A stretch of 64,000 nt of DNA from Candidatus Faeciplasma pullistercoris (GTDB lineage Bacteria; Bacillota; Clostridia; Oscillospirales; Ruminococcaceae). The position numbers were made by a program, and so were the translations under genes. The DNA is taken from positions 1-64,000 of the forward strand of contig DVLL01000016.1 in NCBI GenBank assembly GCA_018715525.1, written 5' to 3'. Below are positions 1 through 7,346 of the stretch, in pieces. The first letter of the stretch is position 1; each line of letters starts with the position of its first letter. The notes beneath the pieces are model-generated. The model made no database searches. It worked only from the letters and a program-made list of their open reading frames with translations, and was not told the DNA's origin.

Positions 1-144
1 GCCACGCGAGACACAGTAATAAACGAAAACGATAGGATCTGCCAATTTAGAATTGAGAAGACAATGGGGGATATAGAGTTTTCTATTGAAAGTCACCTTG
101 ATGATACCGATAGGGGCGGCTTTGGGTCTACTGGCGTGAGGTAA
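1..144 (+). CDS. dut: dUTP diphosphatase, C-terminal fragment (gene enters from the left edge)
   Basis: The frame that is open from base 1 encodes 47 residues ending at TAA 142-144. They include NDRICQF (motif 4 region of trimeric dUTPases, usually GDRIAQ) and the glycine-rich C-terminal motif 5, RGGFGSTGVR, which closes over the bound dUTP. The enzyme hydrolyses dUTP to dUMP and pyrophosphate, keeping uracil out of DNA and feeding dTMP synthesis. Only the last third or so is present; the start, promoter and motifs 1-3 lie outside the window. No clear terminator follows before the convergent spore-protein gene ends at 215. The call rests on motif 5 and is fairly secure. Confidence 0.82.
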   Translation, partial: ATRDTVINENDRICQFRIEKTMGDIEFSIESHLDDTDRGGFGSTGVR

Positions 145-214
145 TATACTAAGAATCTTATGCACAGATTTCCGGTGTTTTCTTTACTATGAAATAGCTG
201 CTTTCCAATAGACA

Positions 215-466
215 TTACAGCGTAACAATCGAAGCTATGTACTTGATTTTTCTTTCATGCCCAATTGCAGTGCAGTTTGCACGAGTATAATTTGATGTTC
301 GTATGGTATTCATCTTCTTGACCATCTGTCCGCCTACAGAGCCTGCCTCTCTCGAGGTGAGGTCTCCGTTGTATCCGTTCTTGAGGTTGACTCCTACTTC
401 GTTGGCAGCCTCAACCTTGAACTTTTCAAGAGTCTGTCTGCCCTGATCGGTGGTAATACCTTTCAT
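215..466 (-). CDS. Alpha/beta-type small acid-soluble spore protein (SASP), atypical C-terminus
   Basis: An 83-residue protein. Residues about 8-52 match the alpha/beta SASP core: a helix with EAANEVGV, then GYNGDLTSREAGSVGGQMVKKM. These proteins coat and protect DNA in dormant spores and are degraded by the Gpr protease at germination. I chose the ATG at 464-466 because AAGGAG lies 9 bases upstream; an in-frame extension of 12 residues upstream lacks a ribosome binding site. After the conserved VKKM the protein runs on for about 30 unusual residues (NTIRTSNYTRANC...) where SASPs normally stop after a few more, which may reflect a frameshift or a divergent paralogue. Its presence implies the organism can, or recently could, sporulate. 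Confidence 0.85.
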   Translation of the reverse strand: MKGITTDQGRQTLEKFKVEAANEVGVNLKNGYNGDLTSREAGSVGGQMVKKMNTIRTSNYTRANCTAIGHERKIKYIASIVTL

Positions 467-602
467 TATAAAAATCTCCTTATCATAACTTAAATTAATC
501 AAACTTAATAAGCGTGCGAGGTTTTAACCACGCGCCTTAAAAGGGTTTGCAGGAATATTATTTGCGGCTGACAGAACTATATTAGTGGAAATTTTTGAAT
601 TG

Positions 603-636
603 AAAAAACGGCTCGTGATTTTTTTCCACGAGCCGT
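603..636 (-). terminator. Intrinsic terminator after the GH43 gene
   Basis: A 10-bp perfect stem (ACGGCTCGTG with CACGAGCCGT, 608-617 and 627-636) with a 9-base loop is followed on the minus strand by a run of six U. It sits 16 bases past the GH43 stop codon. Confidence 0.85.
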
Positions 637-651
637 CGGTGTAATGTTTGT

Positions 652-2379
652 TTATTTAACCGTGAGGGTAATGCTGACATTCTCGCGGTCAGCAGGAAGA
701 TCCTCATTTTCTGACATGTATAGATACGGCATTCCGTCGCAGCCGAAGTGAACTCTTCTGATGCCGTCTATTCTGTCGCTGACTCCAAGGGTCTTGTGAC
801 CGTGGTAGGTGATATAGGTATCTCCGAATTCGTCTGTGAAGAAGCCATTGTGACCGCAACCGTACTCGCCCTCGACAAAATTAGACGCGAGCGTCGGAAC
901 CATAGACTTTTTCCATACTGAGACATCGGTGAGCTCTGCGCAGGTATCCGCGACCATTGCTCCGACAACATATGTGTCGCCGGCTGCGTCTCCGCCGGAA
1001 TACGCGACATAAACCTTATCCTCGGTGACAATAGGGTGAGGACCCTCGTTGTTATCTGTGCCGTTTATGTTCTCCCAGCTATAGCATGGACGTGAGAAGA
1101 GCTGAGGGAAGGTAATAAGCTTCCACGGCTGGTTGACGTCAGCCTCGGCAATCATAAGCATCGAGCCGCTGTCAGTTCCCGACCATGTACGGTATGACCA
1201 TACAACAAAGCCTCTGTCCTTGACTTCAAAGTAGGTCATGTCAAGGGTTATACCATGCTTGCCGTCGCCCAGCGGGCTGTTGTTAAGGTACCTGCCATCC
1301 GGCATTACGCATCTGTGAGGCTCGCTCCAGTCGGCTGGATTCATTATGTCTCCGCCCTCGCGAAGCATCATTACATGAGACTGCGGGTCAAAGCCGCCCT
1401 TGCCGAGCGTGCAGAAAAGGCACATCCTGCCGTTTGCTATGTGGAACTCAGGCGCCCAGAAGGTGGATTCCCACTTGCCCTCGGTATAGCTGAGAATGGT
1501 GGAGCGCTTTACTCCATCGCTGAACAGGGTCTCTGGAGTATCAGCTTCTCTTGCCTCGAACTTCTTCTGACCCTCGGCGTCGTCTGTGCCTATGAAATAG
1601 TACTTGCCGTTATAGTATGTGATAATCGGATCGCCCCAGGGACGGCTCTCGATAGGGAAGGGAAATCTGCGGCGGCAGATTTTTCCGGAAACAGTGTATT
1701 TTCCGGGTGTGCTGAAGTCCACTCCGGAGGTGTCCCACTTTATTCTCTTAATATGTACCGAGCCGTCAGAGTAGAGAACCTTGGCTGAGATTTTGTCAAG
1801 CTCCTTGGGGTCGCTCACGCAAATGTCGCTCGGCAGGAGGACATCCTTGAAAGTGATTTTGTTTGATCTTACGGCAAGCTCATCCGCCATAGCCTTGGGG
1901 ATTTCAATCATAACAGCGTCGCCGTTGCGGATATCAAGCTGGGGGCAAGCGCAGCTTTCGCCCTCGGCGTCAGCAGCCTCTACCTTGTCTGAATCGCATA
2001 TCTGAGGCTCAGAGAAATTGACAAAGTCGGAAGTAGTCCACTTGATAAACTTGCCGGTGTATAAGGTCTCGCAGCCTACCGCCCATATTCCGTCCTTCTT
2101 GTTGTTTCTTATAAGCTCTCTGCCGATTATCGAGTATTCGCTGCCTGAGCGGCAAATCCTGAGGTCGGTGACCCCGGCCGAAACTATGCCGTTGTTTTCG
2201 TTGAAGTGGCACTTTGGGAAGAGCATGCCATAGCCCATGAAAAGAGGCTTAAAGTTTTTAGCGTTGTCCGAGGAAACTGCAAAGTGTACGCTTTCCGCGA
2301 GGTACACCGAGTAATCCGGGGCGGCGTTTCTGATATACGCCGCTATGAGGCAGCGCTCGCTTGTGTTGTAAAGTTCCAT
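652..2379 (-). CDS. Glycoside hydrolase family 43 enzyme (arabinofuranosidase/xylosidase type), probably cytoplasmic
   Basis: A 575-residue protein. Residues about 245-560 form a GH43 five-bladed propeller: WGDP near 248-251 carries the likely catalytic-base Asp, followed by FWAPEFH, a TLDMTYFE segment (pKa-modulating Asp) and NEGPHPIV with the likely general-acid Glu. Residues about 190-235 (YSDGSVHIKRIKWDTSGV and the PGKYTV stretch) look like a Big_4-type bacterial Ig domain. Residues 1-130 resemble a partial propeller and are not recognised further. There is no signal peptide, so it probably acts inside the cell on imported arabino- or xylo-oligosaccharides. The start at 2379 has GGAGG 7 bases upstream; the frame extends 13 residues further without a ribosome binding site. 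Substrate cannot be fixed from sequence alone. Confidence 0.85.
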   Translation of the reverse strand: MELYNTSERCLIAAYIRNAAPDYSVYLAESVHFAVSSDNAKNFKPLFMGYGMLFPKCHFNENNGIVSAGVTDLRICRSGSEYSIIGRELIRNNKKDGIWAVGCETLYTGKFIKWTTSDFVNFSEPQICDSDKVEAADAEGESCACPQLDIRNGDAVMIEIPKAMADELAVRSNKITFKDVLLPSDICVSDPKELDKISAKVLYSDGSVHIKRIKWDTSGVDFSTPGKYTVSGKICRRRFPFPIESRPWGDPIITYYNGKYYFIGTDDAEGQKKFEAREADTPETLFSDGVKRSTILSYTEGKWESTFWAPEFHIANGRMCLFCTLGKGGFDPQSHVMMLREGGDIMNPADWSEPHRCVMPDGRYLNNSPLGDGKHGITLDMTYFEVKDRGFVVWSYRTWSGTDSGSMLMIAEADVNQPWKLITFPQLFSRPCYSWENINGTDNNEGPHPIVTEDKVYVAYSGGDAAGDTYVVGAMVADTCAELTDVSVWKKSMVPTLASNFVEGEYGCGHNGFFTDEFGDTYITYHGHKTLGVSDRIDGIRRVHFGCDGMPYLYMSENEDLPADRENVSITLTVK

Positions 2380-2445
2380 AATATTCCTCCGTAAATGAAA
2401 TATACTTATAGCTTTCACGGAATTGCCGCAAAGACATCTATGTAC

Positions 2446-2473
2446 ATAATATCATAATACAGAAAAAAATCAA
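2446..2473 (-). promoter_or_regulatory. Candidate promoter of the GH43 gene
   Basis: On the minus strand, TTGATT (2468-2473) and TATTAT (2446-2451) are 16 bp apart, about 70 bp before the GH43 start. The surroundings are very AT-rich, so other hexamers could serve. Confidence 0.4.
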
Positions 2474-2533
2474 TACAAATTTTCATTATAGAAAGGTATA
2501 TTTTTTAAACCGTAAAAGGATAACGCGGCAATT

Positions 2534-2564
2534 AAAAAACCTGCGGAGTGGATCCGCAGGTTTT
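2534..2564 (-). terminator. Intrinsic terminator of the lysine operon
   Basis: A 12-bp stem (AAAACCTGCGGA with TCCGCAGGTTTT) and 5-base loop, with U-rich flanks on both strands, 33 bp after the dapL stop. It can also stop transcription arriving from the plus strand. Confidence 0.85.
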
Positions 2565-2596
2565 AATGATTACTACGCAGGCCTGTTTACTAAGAC

Positions 2597-3778
2597 TTAC
2601 TTTCCAAGCATCTTTTTAAGCCTCGCCATAGCCTCGGCGGTGTTTTCATGAGTGGAGAAAGAGGTGAGCCTGAGGTAGCCCTTTCCATTTTCTCCGAAGC
2701 CCTCTCCGGGGGTTCCCACTACGTTCGCCTCGCTTAAAAGCTTGTCAAAGAACTCCCATGAGCCCATGCCGCCCGGGCACTTGAGCCAGATATAGGGCGA
2801 GTTCTTTCCGCCGAAGTATTTTATTCCGCACTCGTCGAGAGCCTTCATCAGGATTTTGGCGTTCTCCTGATAGTACGCGATGTTTTCCCTGATGCCCTTG
2901 AGTCCCTCTTCGGTAAAGACGGCGTTCGCGCCGCACTGAACTATGTAGGAAACACCGTTGAACTTGGTGGACTGACGCCTGAGCCAGAGCTTGTTGAGAT
3001 CCTGGTCGAATTTAAGCGACTTTGGCACTATGGTGTAGCCGCAGCGGGTTCCGGTGAAGCCCGCGGTCTTGGAGAGCGAGCATATCTCAATCACGCACTC
3101 TTTTGCTCCTGCTACCTCGTATGCCGAGTGGGGAACGTCGGGGTCGGTGATGAACGCCTCGTAGGCCGCGTCAAGAAGTATTACGGCGCCCTCTTTTTTT
3201 GCGTAGTCCACCCAAAGCTTGAGCTGATCGCGGGTGTAGGCGGCGCCTGTAGGGTTGTTAGGTGAGCAGAGGTAGATTATGTCCGCGTGAACGCTGTTGT
3301 CTGGCAGGGGAAGGAAGCTGTTTTCCTCGGTGGCGTCTGCGTATATTATCTTCCTGCCGGCAAGTATGTTGGTGTCAACATATACCGGATAGACAGGGTC
3401 GGTTACAAGAACGGTATTGTCCTCGTCAAACAGGTCAAGTATGTTTCCAAGATCGCTCTTTGCTCCGTCTGATACGAATACCTCCTCGGTATCAAGCTCG
3501 ACGCCGAACTTTTTGTAGTATCCGACTATGCTCTCGCACAGAAAATCGTAGCCGCGGTATTCTCCGTAGCCCTTGAAGGTTTCCTTTACGCCCATCTCGG
3601 AAACCGCAGCGTGCATGGCGTCGACGACTGCCTTGCAGAGCGGGAGCGTGACGTCTCCTATGCCCATTTTGATAATCTTTGCGTCAGGATGCTCCGCCGC
3701 ATATTTGGATGTGCGCTGAGCGACCTCGGCAAAGAGATAGCTTTCCTTGATTTTTGAATAGTTATGATTTGTTTTCAT
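2597..3778 (-). CDS. dapL: LL-diaminopimelate aminotransferase
   Basis: A 393-residue fold-type I PLP aminotransferase. It converts tetrahydrodipicolinate directly to LL-2,6-diaminopimelate with glutamate as amino donor, bypassing the acylated intermediates of the succinylase and acetylase routes. Visible features are the N-terminal MGIGDVTLPLC substrate loop, CSPNNPTGA, LLDAAYEAF and the PLP-lysine motif SLSKTAGFTGTR. These segments match DapL rather than generic AspC-type enzymes. It is the last gene of the dapA-lysA-dapF-dapL operon; its ATG overlaps the dapF stop as ATGA, suggesting translational coupling. It lies under the lysine riboswitch upstream of dapA. Confidence 0.94.
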   Translation of the reverse strand: MKTNHNYSKIKESYLFAEVAQRTSKYAAEHPDAKIIKMGIGDVTLPLCKAVVDAMHAAVSEMGVKETFKGYGEYRGYDFLCESIVGYYKKFGVELDTEEVFVSDGAKSDLGNILDLFDEDNTVLVTDPVYPVYVDTNILAGRKIIYADATEENSFLPLPDNSVHADIIYLCSPNNPTGAAYTRDQLKLWVDYAKKEGAVILLDAAYEAFITDPDVPHSAYEVAGAKECVIEICSLSKTAGFTGTRCGYTIVPKSLKFDQDLNKLWLRRQSTKFNGVSYIVQCGANAVFTEEGLKGIRENIAYYQENAKILMKALDECGIKYFGGKNSPYIWLKCPGGMGSWEFFDKLLSEANVVGTPGEGFGENGKGYLRLTSFSTHENTAEAMARLKKMLGK

Positions 3779-4626
3779 ATCTCTACTTCTCCCTCATATG
3801 AGAACTCGGCAGGTCCTCTCATTGTTATATCATAGCTGTCGCTGCAGGTGATGTGAAGGTCTCCGCCTAAAAGCTTCACGGTGACCTCCTCGTTAGGCTT
3901 GCATATGCCGTTTCTGACGGCTGCCGCCACAGACGCGCAGGCTCCTGTTCCGCAGGCAAGCGTTTCTCCACTGCCGCGCTCCCAGACTCTCATCTCAAGC
4001 GTATTTTGGTCTATTATCCTTATGAATTCGGTGTTTACTCTTTCCGGAAAAATCGGGTTGTGCTCAAACTGAACGCCTATCTTTTCAAGCCCAAGGCTCT
4101 TTGTATCACTTACAAAGGTAACGCAGTGGGGGTTTCCCATGGAGACGCAGGTGATATTCCAGCTTCCGCACGGAAGCACGAGAGGCTGATTGATAACCTC
4201 GCTCTTGTCCGAGATAACGGGTATGCTTTTCGAGTCAAATACAGCCTTGCCCATGTCCACCGACACGCTTGTTACTTTTCCGTCCTTTACGTCGAGAGTA
4301 AGAGTCTTGACTCCGGCAAGCGTTTCGAGGGTGACTACCTTTTTGTCGGTCAGTCCCTTTTCGTATACATATTTTCCTATACATCTTGTTCCGTTTCCGC
4401 ACATCTTGCCCTCGCTGCCGTCGGCGTTGAACATCCTCATCTTAAAATCAGCTATTTTTGATGGAGCTATGATGATGACGCCGTCGCTGCCTACAGAGAA
4501 GTGCCTGTCTGAAAGCCTTATTGAGAGCTCAGACGGATCATCTATCTCCTCTTTGAAGCCGTTTATGTAGATGTAGTCGTTGCCGATGCCGTTCATTTTT
4601 GTAAATTTAAGTTTTCTAATACTCAT
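3775..4626 (-). CDS. dapF: Diaminopimelate epimerase
   Basis: A 283-residue, cofactor-independent epimerase that converts LL- to meso-diaminopimelate for lysine and peptidoglycan synthesis. Both catalytic cysteines are visible: the MCGNGTRC motif in the N-terminal half and the ERGSGETLACGTGAC motif in the C-terminal half. The N-terminal FTKMNGIGNDYIYI is typical of the family, and length is normal. It lies 18 bp after lysA and overlaps dapL by 4 bp. Confidence 0.96.
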   Translation of the reverse strand: MSIRKLKFTKMNGIGNDYIYINGFKEEIDDPSELSIRLSDRHFSVGSDGVIIIAPSKIADFKMRMFNADGSEGKMCGNGTRCIGKYVYEKGLTDKKVVTLETLAGVKTLTLDVKDGKVTSVSVDMGKAVFDSKSIPVISDKSEVINQPLVLPCGSWNITCVSMGNPHCVTFVSDTKSLGLEKIGVQFEHNPIFPERVNTEFIRIIDQNTLEMRVWERGSGETLACGTGACASVAAAVRNGICKPNEEVTVKLLGGDLHITCSDSYDITMRGPAEFSYEGEVEI

Positions 4627-4644
4627 AGGTACAGCCGCCTTAAA

Positions 4645-5955
4645 TCAGATATCGTTAAGGGTGAGGTCTTCTAACGACTCCCTCTTTACCGCTATATAGT
4701 CCTCATCGCCGTTCACCATTACAACAGGAGGGCGGGGGATACGGTTGTAGTTGGACGCCATTGAATAGTTATACGCTCCGGTAGTGAGAACAGCTACAAG
4801 ATCTCCGCGGCAAACGCTGCCGGGGAACATCACCTTCGGCTGGATAATGTCTCCCGACTCGCAGCATCTTCCGACAAGGTCGCACTCCATAGTTGCGGGC
4901 TCGTCTGTCTTGTCTGCGGGAACTACTGTGTATTTTGACTCGTAGAGTGCGTATCTGGGGTTATCTGTCATTCCGCCGTCTATCGAGACATAGTTTTTGT
5001 AGTCGGTTATTTTCTTCACCGTTCCTACGGTGTAAAGGGTGATACCGGCGTCTGCGACGATGCTTCTTCCCGGCTCAAGCCTTATCGACGGACGGCTTAT
5101 TCCAAGTTCGGAGCATTTGGCTTTTATAAACTTAGCTACTTCCTTTATGTTCTCACGGATGCTTATCACCGGCTGGCTTGAGACATATCTCACGCCGTAG
5201 CCTCCGCCGAGGTCAAGTATCCCCGCCTCAAAGCCGAGCTTATTTTTAACGTCGGAGATAAATTGAAGCATGATTTCCGCGCTTCTGAGGAACACATCAG
5301 AGTCAAACACCATAGAGCCGACATGGCAATGGAAGCCGCAGAGGATTATGTTTGGCTTTGAGAGGGCATGCGCGGTTATTTCCATAGCCTGACCTGTCTC
5401 AATGGCTGTGCCGAATTTCGAGTCTACCTTGCCGGTACAGACCTCGTCATAGGTATGAGGGTCTATTCCCGGGGTAAGGCGAAGAAGTATCTTCTGCTTG
5501 AGTCCCTTTTCAGCGGCAATTTTGTCTATCGCGTCCACCTCTTCGACATTGTCGCACACAAAGTAGCCGACGCCGTTGTCCATGGCGTACGCGATATCCC
5601 AATCCGTCTTGTTATTTCCCTGGAAATAGGCGTTTTCCATCGGGAAGCCCGCCTTGAGCGCGGTGTGGATCTCTCCGGAGGAGACCACGTCCGCACCAAG
5701 ACCCTCCTGCGAGATTATCCTGTATATTCCGACAAAGCTCGCAGCCTTGCTGGCGTAAAGCGCGCAGGAATCATCGCCGAAGAACTCCTTAAGGGCGTCG
5801 CGGTACTCACAGCAGTTCTGCCTTATTCTTTTTTCATCCATCAGGTAGAGAGGCGTGCCGTACTTCTCGGCTAACTCCTTTGTGCTTCGTCCGCCGAAGA
5901 AGAGCACTCCATCCTTGACGGAGAGATTGTCTGTGAGTATATAACTGTTGCTCAT
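4645..5955 (-). CDS. lysA: Diaminopimelate decarboxylase
   Basis: A 436-residue fold-type III PLP enzyme that decarboxylates meso-diaminopimelate to L-lysine. Visible are ALYASKAASF (PLP lysine), FHCHVGS, LDLGGGYGVRY (phosphate binding), RLEPGRSIV and GRCCESGDI with the catalytic Cys contributed across the dimer. The gene is 39 bp downstream of dapA and shares the lysine riboswitch, so the enzyme that makes lysine is repressed by lysine. Confidence 0.96.
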   Translation of the reverse strand: MSNSYILTDNLSVKDGVLFFGGRSTKELAEKYGTPLYLMDEKRIRQNCCEYRDALKEFFGDDSCALYASKAASFVGIYRIISQEGLGADVVSSGEIHTALKAGFPMENAYFQGNNKTDWDIAYAMDNGVGYFVCDNVEEVDAIDKIAAEKGLKQKILLRLTPGIDPHTYDEVCTGKVDSKFGTAIETGQAMEITAHALSKPNIILCGFHCHVGSMVFDSDVFLRSAEIMLQFISDVKNKLGFEAGILDLGGGYGVRYVSSQPVISIRENIKEVAKFIKAKCSELGISRPSIRLEPGRSIVADAGITLYTVGTVKKITDYKNYVSIDGGMTDNPRYALYESKYTVVPADKTDEPATMECDLVGRCCESGDIIQPKVMFPGSVCRGDLVAVLTTGAYNYSMASNYNRIPRPPVVMVNGDEDYIAVKRESLEDLTLNDI

Positions 5956-5994
5956 TGTATTTTTTCTTCCTTTTCTTTAGTAGGGGGACATCCG

Positions 5995-6882
5995 TTACTT
6001 TGTCAGTCCAAGCTCCTCCATGATCTTATACATATGCTCCGCCTTTGCCTCGCTCATTGGAGTAAGGGGAAGTCTGAGCGTATTTTCGCACCGACCGAGC
6101 CTTGCCATTGCCGCCTTAGCTGGAATAGGATTTACCTCTGAGAAGAGTGCGTTTATAAACGGCAGATACTTGAGCTGAAGCTCGAGGGCTCCGGCAATGT
6201 CGCCGCTGAGGAATTTGGAGCAGATCTCGCTTGTCTCGGCAGGAAGTACATTTGATAAAACAGATATCACGCCCTTGCCTCCGAGTGACATTATGGGTAA
6301 AATCTGATTGTCGTTCCCCGAGTATATGTCCAAAGTGTCGCCGCATTTTGCAGCAAGCTCGGCTATCTGGGAGATATCGCTGCTTGCTTCCTTGATTGCG
6401 ACTATGTTATCTATGTCAGCGAGCCTTGCAGCCGTATCGGGAAGGATATTGCATCCCGTTCTCGAGGGAACATTGTATAAAATGCAGGGCTTGTCACAGG
6501 ATTCTGCGATCGCCTTGAAGTGCTCGTACAGACCGTTCTGGGTAGCTTTATTGTAGTAAGGTGTGACCAGAAGCAGAGCGTCCGCGCCGACTGAGCAGGC
6601 AAACTTCGAAAGCTCAATGGCATACGAGGTATCGTTGGAGCCTGTTCCTGCTATTATTGGAACTCTTCCTGCGACCTTCTCCACAGCGTAGCGGATTATC
6701 TCCCTGTGCTCCTCATCGGTCAATGTGGAGCTCTCGCCGGTAGTGCCGGCAACCACGAGCGCGCTTATGCCGCCTTCAATCTGTGCCTCGAGGATCTTTC
6801 CGTAGGCGTCATAGTCTATTACACCGTTTTTGAACGGGGTGATGAGTGCGGTTGCGGCTCCCGTGAAAATAGTGTGTTTCAT
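5995..6882 (-). CDS. dapA: 4-hydroxy-tetrahydrodipicolinate synthase
   Basis: A 295-residue class I aldolase-fold enzyme that condenses pyruvate with aspartate semialdehyde, the first committed step to diaminopimelate. It has GTTGESSTL, LYNVPSRTG with the catalytic Tyr, and IKEASSDI with the Schiff-base Lys. As first gene of the operon, it follows the lysine riboswitch terminator by about 27 bp. No dapB (the next enzyme) is present here and must be encoded elsewhere. Confidence 0.96.
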   Translation of the reverse strand: MKHTIFTGAATALITPFKNGVIDYDAYGKILEAQIEGGISALVVAGTTGESSTLTDEEHREIIRYAVEKVAGRVPIIAGTGSNDTSYAIELSKFACSVGADALLLVTPYYNKATQNGLYEHFKAIAESCDKPCILYNVPSRTGCNILPDTAARLADIDNIVAIKEASSDISQIAELAAKCGDTLDIYSGNDNQILPIMSLGGKGVISVLSNVLPAETSEICSKFLSGDIAGALELQLKYLPFINALFSEVNPIPAKAAMARLGRCENTLRLPLTPMSEAKAEHMYKIMEELGLTK

Positions 6883-6908
6883 TCTTAAGGCATCTCCTTC
6901 ACAAAAAT

Positions 6909-6939
6909 AAAAAAAGCAGTCACCTCAAAAGGCAACTAC
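6909..6939 (-). terminator. Riboswitch-controlled terminator before dapA
   Basis: A 10-bp stem with some G-U pairs (arms 6930-6939 and 6916-6925, minus-strand reading) and a 4-base loop is followed by seven U. It lies between the lysine aptamer and dapA and is the expected expression platform: lysine binding should favour it. Confidence 0.85.
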
Positions 6940-6990
6940 CGCACGAGCTCACAGAACGCAGCAGGGGCTGCGCATAGTACTGAATCGTCC

Positions 6991-7151
6991 GATAGCTCTC
7001 CGCAGCTTTGTGCGACAGCAAGGCGGATATTGACCGCTATGCCGGATCACTCCTTTGCCTTTGAGCGTCCTCGGCAGTTATCCCTTTCGGCAGCGCCCGC
7101 CTTGGCTGGCGTTATAAACGGTGCTTACTTTTGATAGACTGCGCCTCTATC
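6991..7151 (-). ncRNA. Lysine riboswitch (L box) aptamer
   Basis: On the minus strand the segment begins GATAGAGGCGC (7141-7151) and ends GAGAGCTATC (6991-7000), which pair as P1. Between them lie the L-box landmarks AAGTA, GCTGCCGAAAGGG and a second CTGCCGA, and TTGCTGTCGCAC before the P1 closing strand. About 161 nt is a normal aptamer length. Placement between a strong promoter and a terminator ahead of dapA-lysA-dapF-dapL gives the classic lysine-repressed arrangement. Confidence 0.93.
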
Positions 7152-7161
7152 AGTTACTGCC

Positions 7162-7190
7162 ATTATAATACCGGTCATACCGGTTGTCAA
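7162..7190 (-). promoter_or_regulatory. Consensus promoter of the lysine operon
   Basis: TTGACA (7185-7190) and TATAAT (7162-7167) on the minus strand, exactly 17 bp apart. Start of transcription would fall a few bases before the riboswitch P1 strand. The spacer contains a direct repeat, ACCGGTATG then ACCGGTATT. Confidence 0.87.
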
Positions 7191-7290
7191 TATATAATGA
7201 TATATAGATATGATATTATATTCGGCGTAATGAGATATTGTACGCCCGCACCGAAAAACCTAAATGTATTCCGGCGGCTTTTGCTTACGG

Positions 7291-7325
7291 AAAAACCCGA
7301 CCGGAATGTGTCCCGGTCGGGTTTT
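7291..7325 (-). terminator. Intrinsic terminator of the xylanase gene
   Basis: Arms AAAACCCGACCGG and CCGGTCGGGTTTT flank a short loop. The stem lies about 22 bp past the xylanase stop and has U-rich flanks on both strands. Confidence 0.85.
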
Positions 7326-7346
7326 GCTTGCTTTAAGTTTCAATAA

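Noticed and set aside
1255-1788. 177-codon open frame on the plus strand inside the GH43 gene
   Set aside because: It is antisense to a gene with clear GH43 motifs, has no ribosome binding site and resembles nothing.
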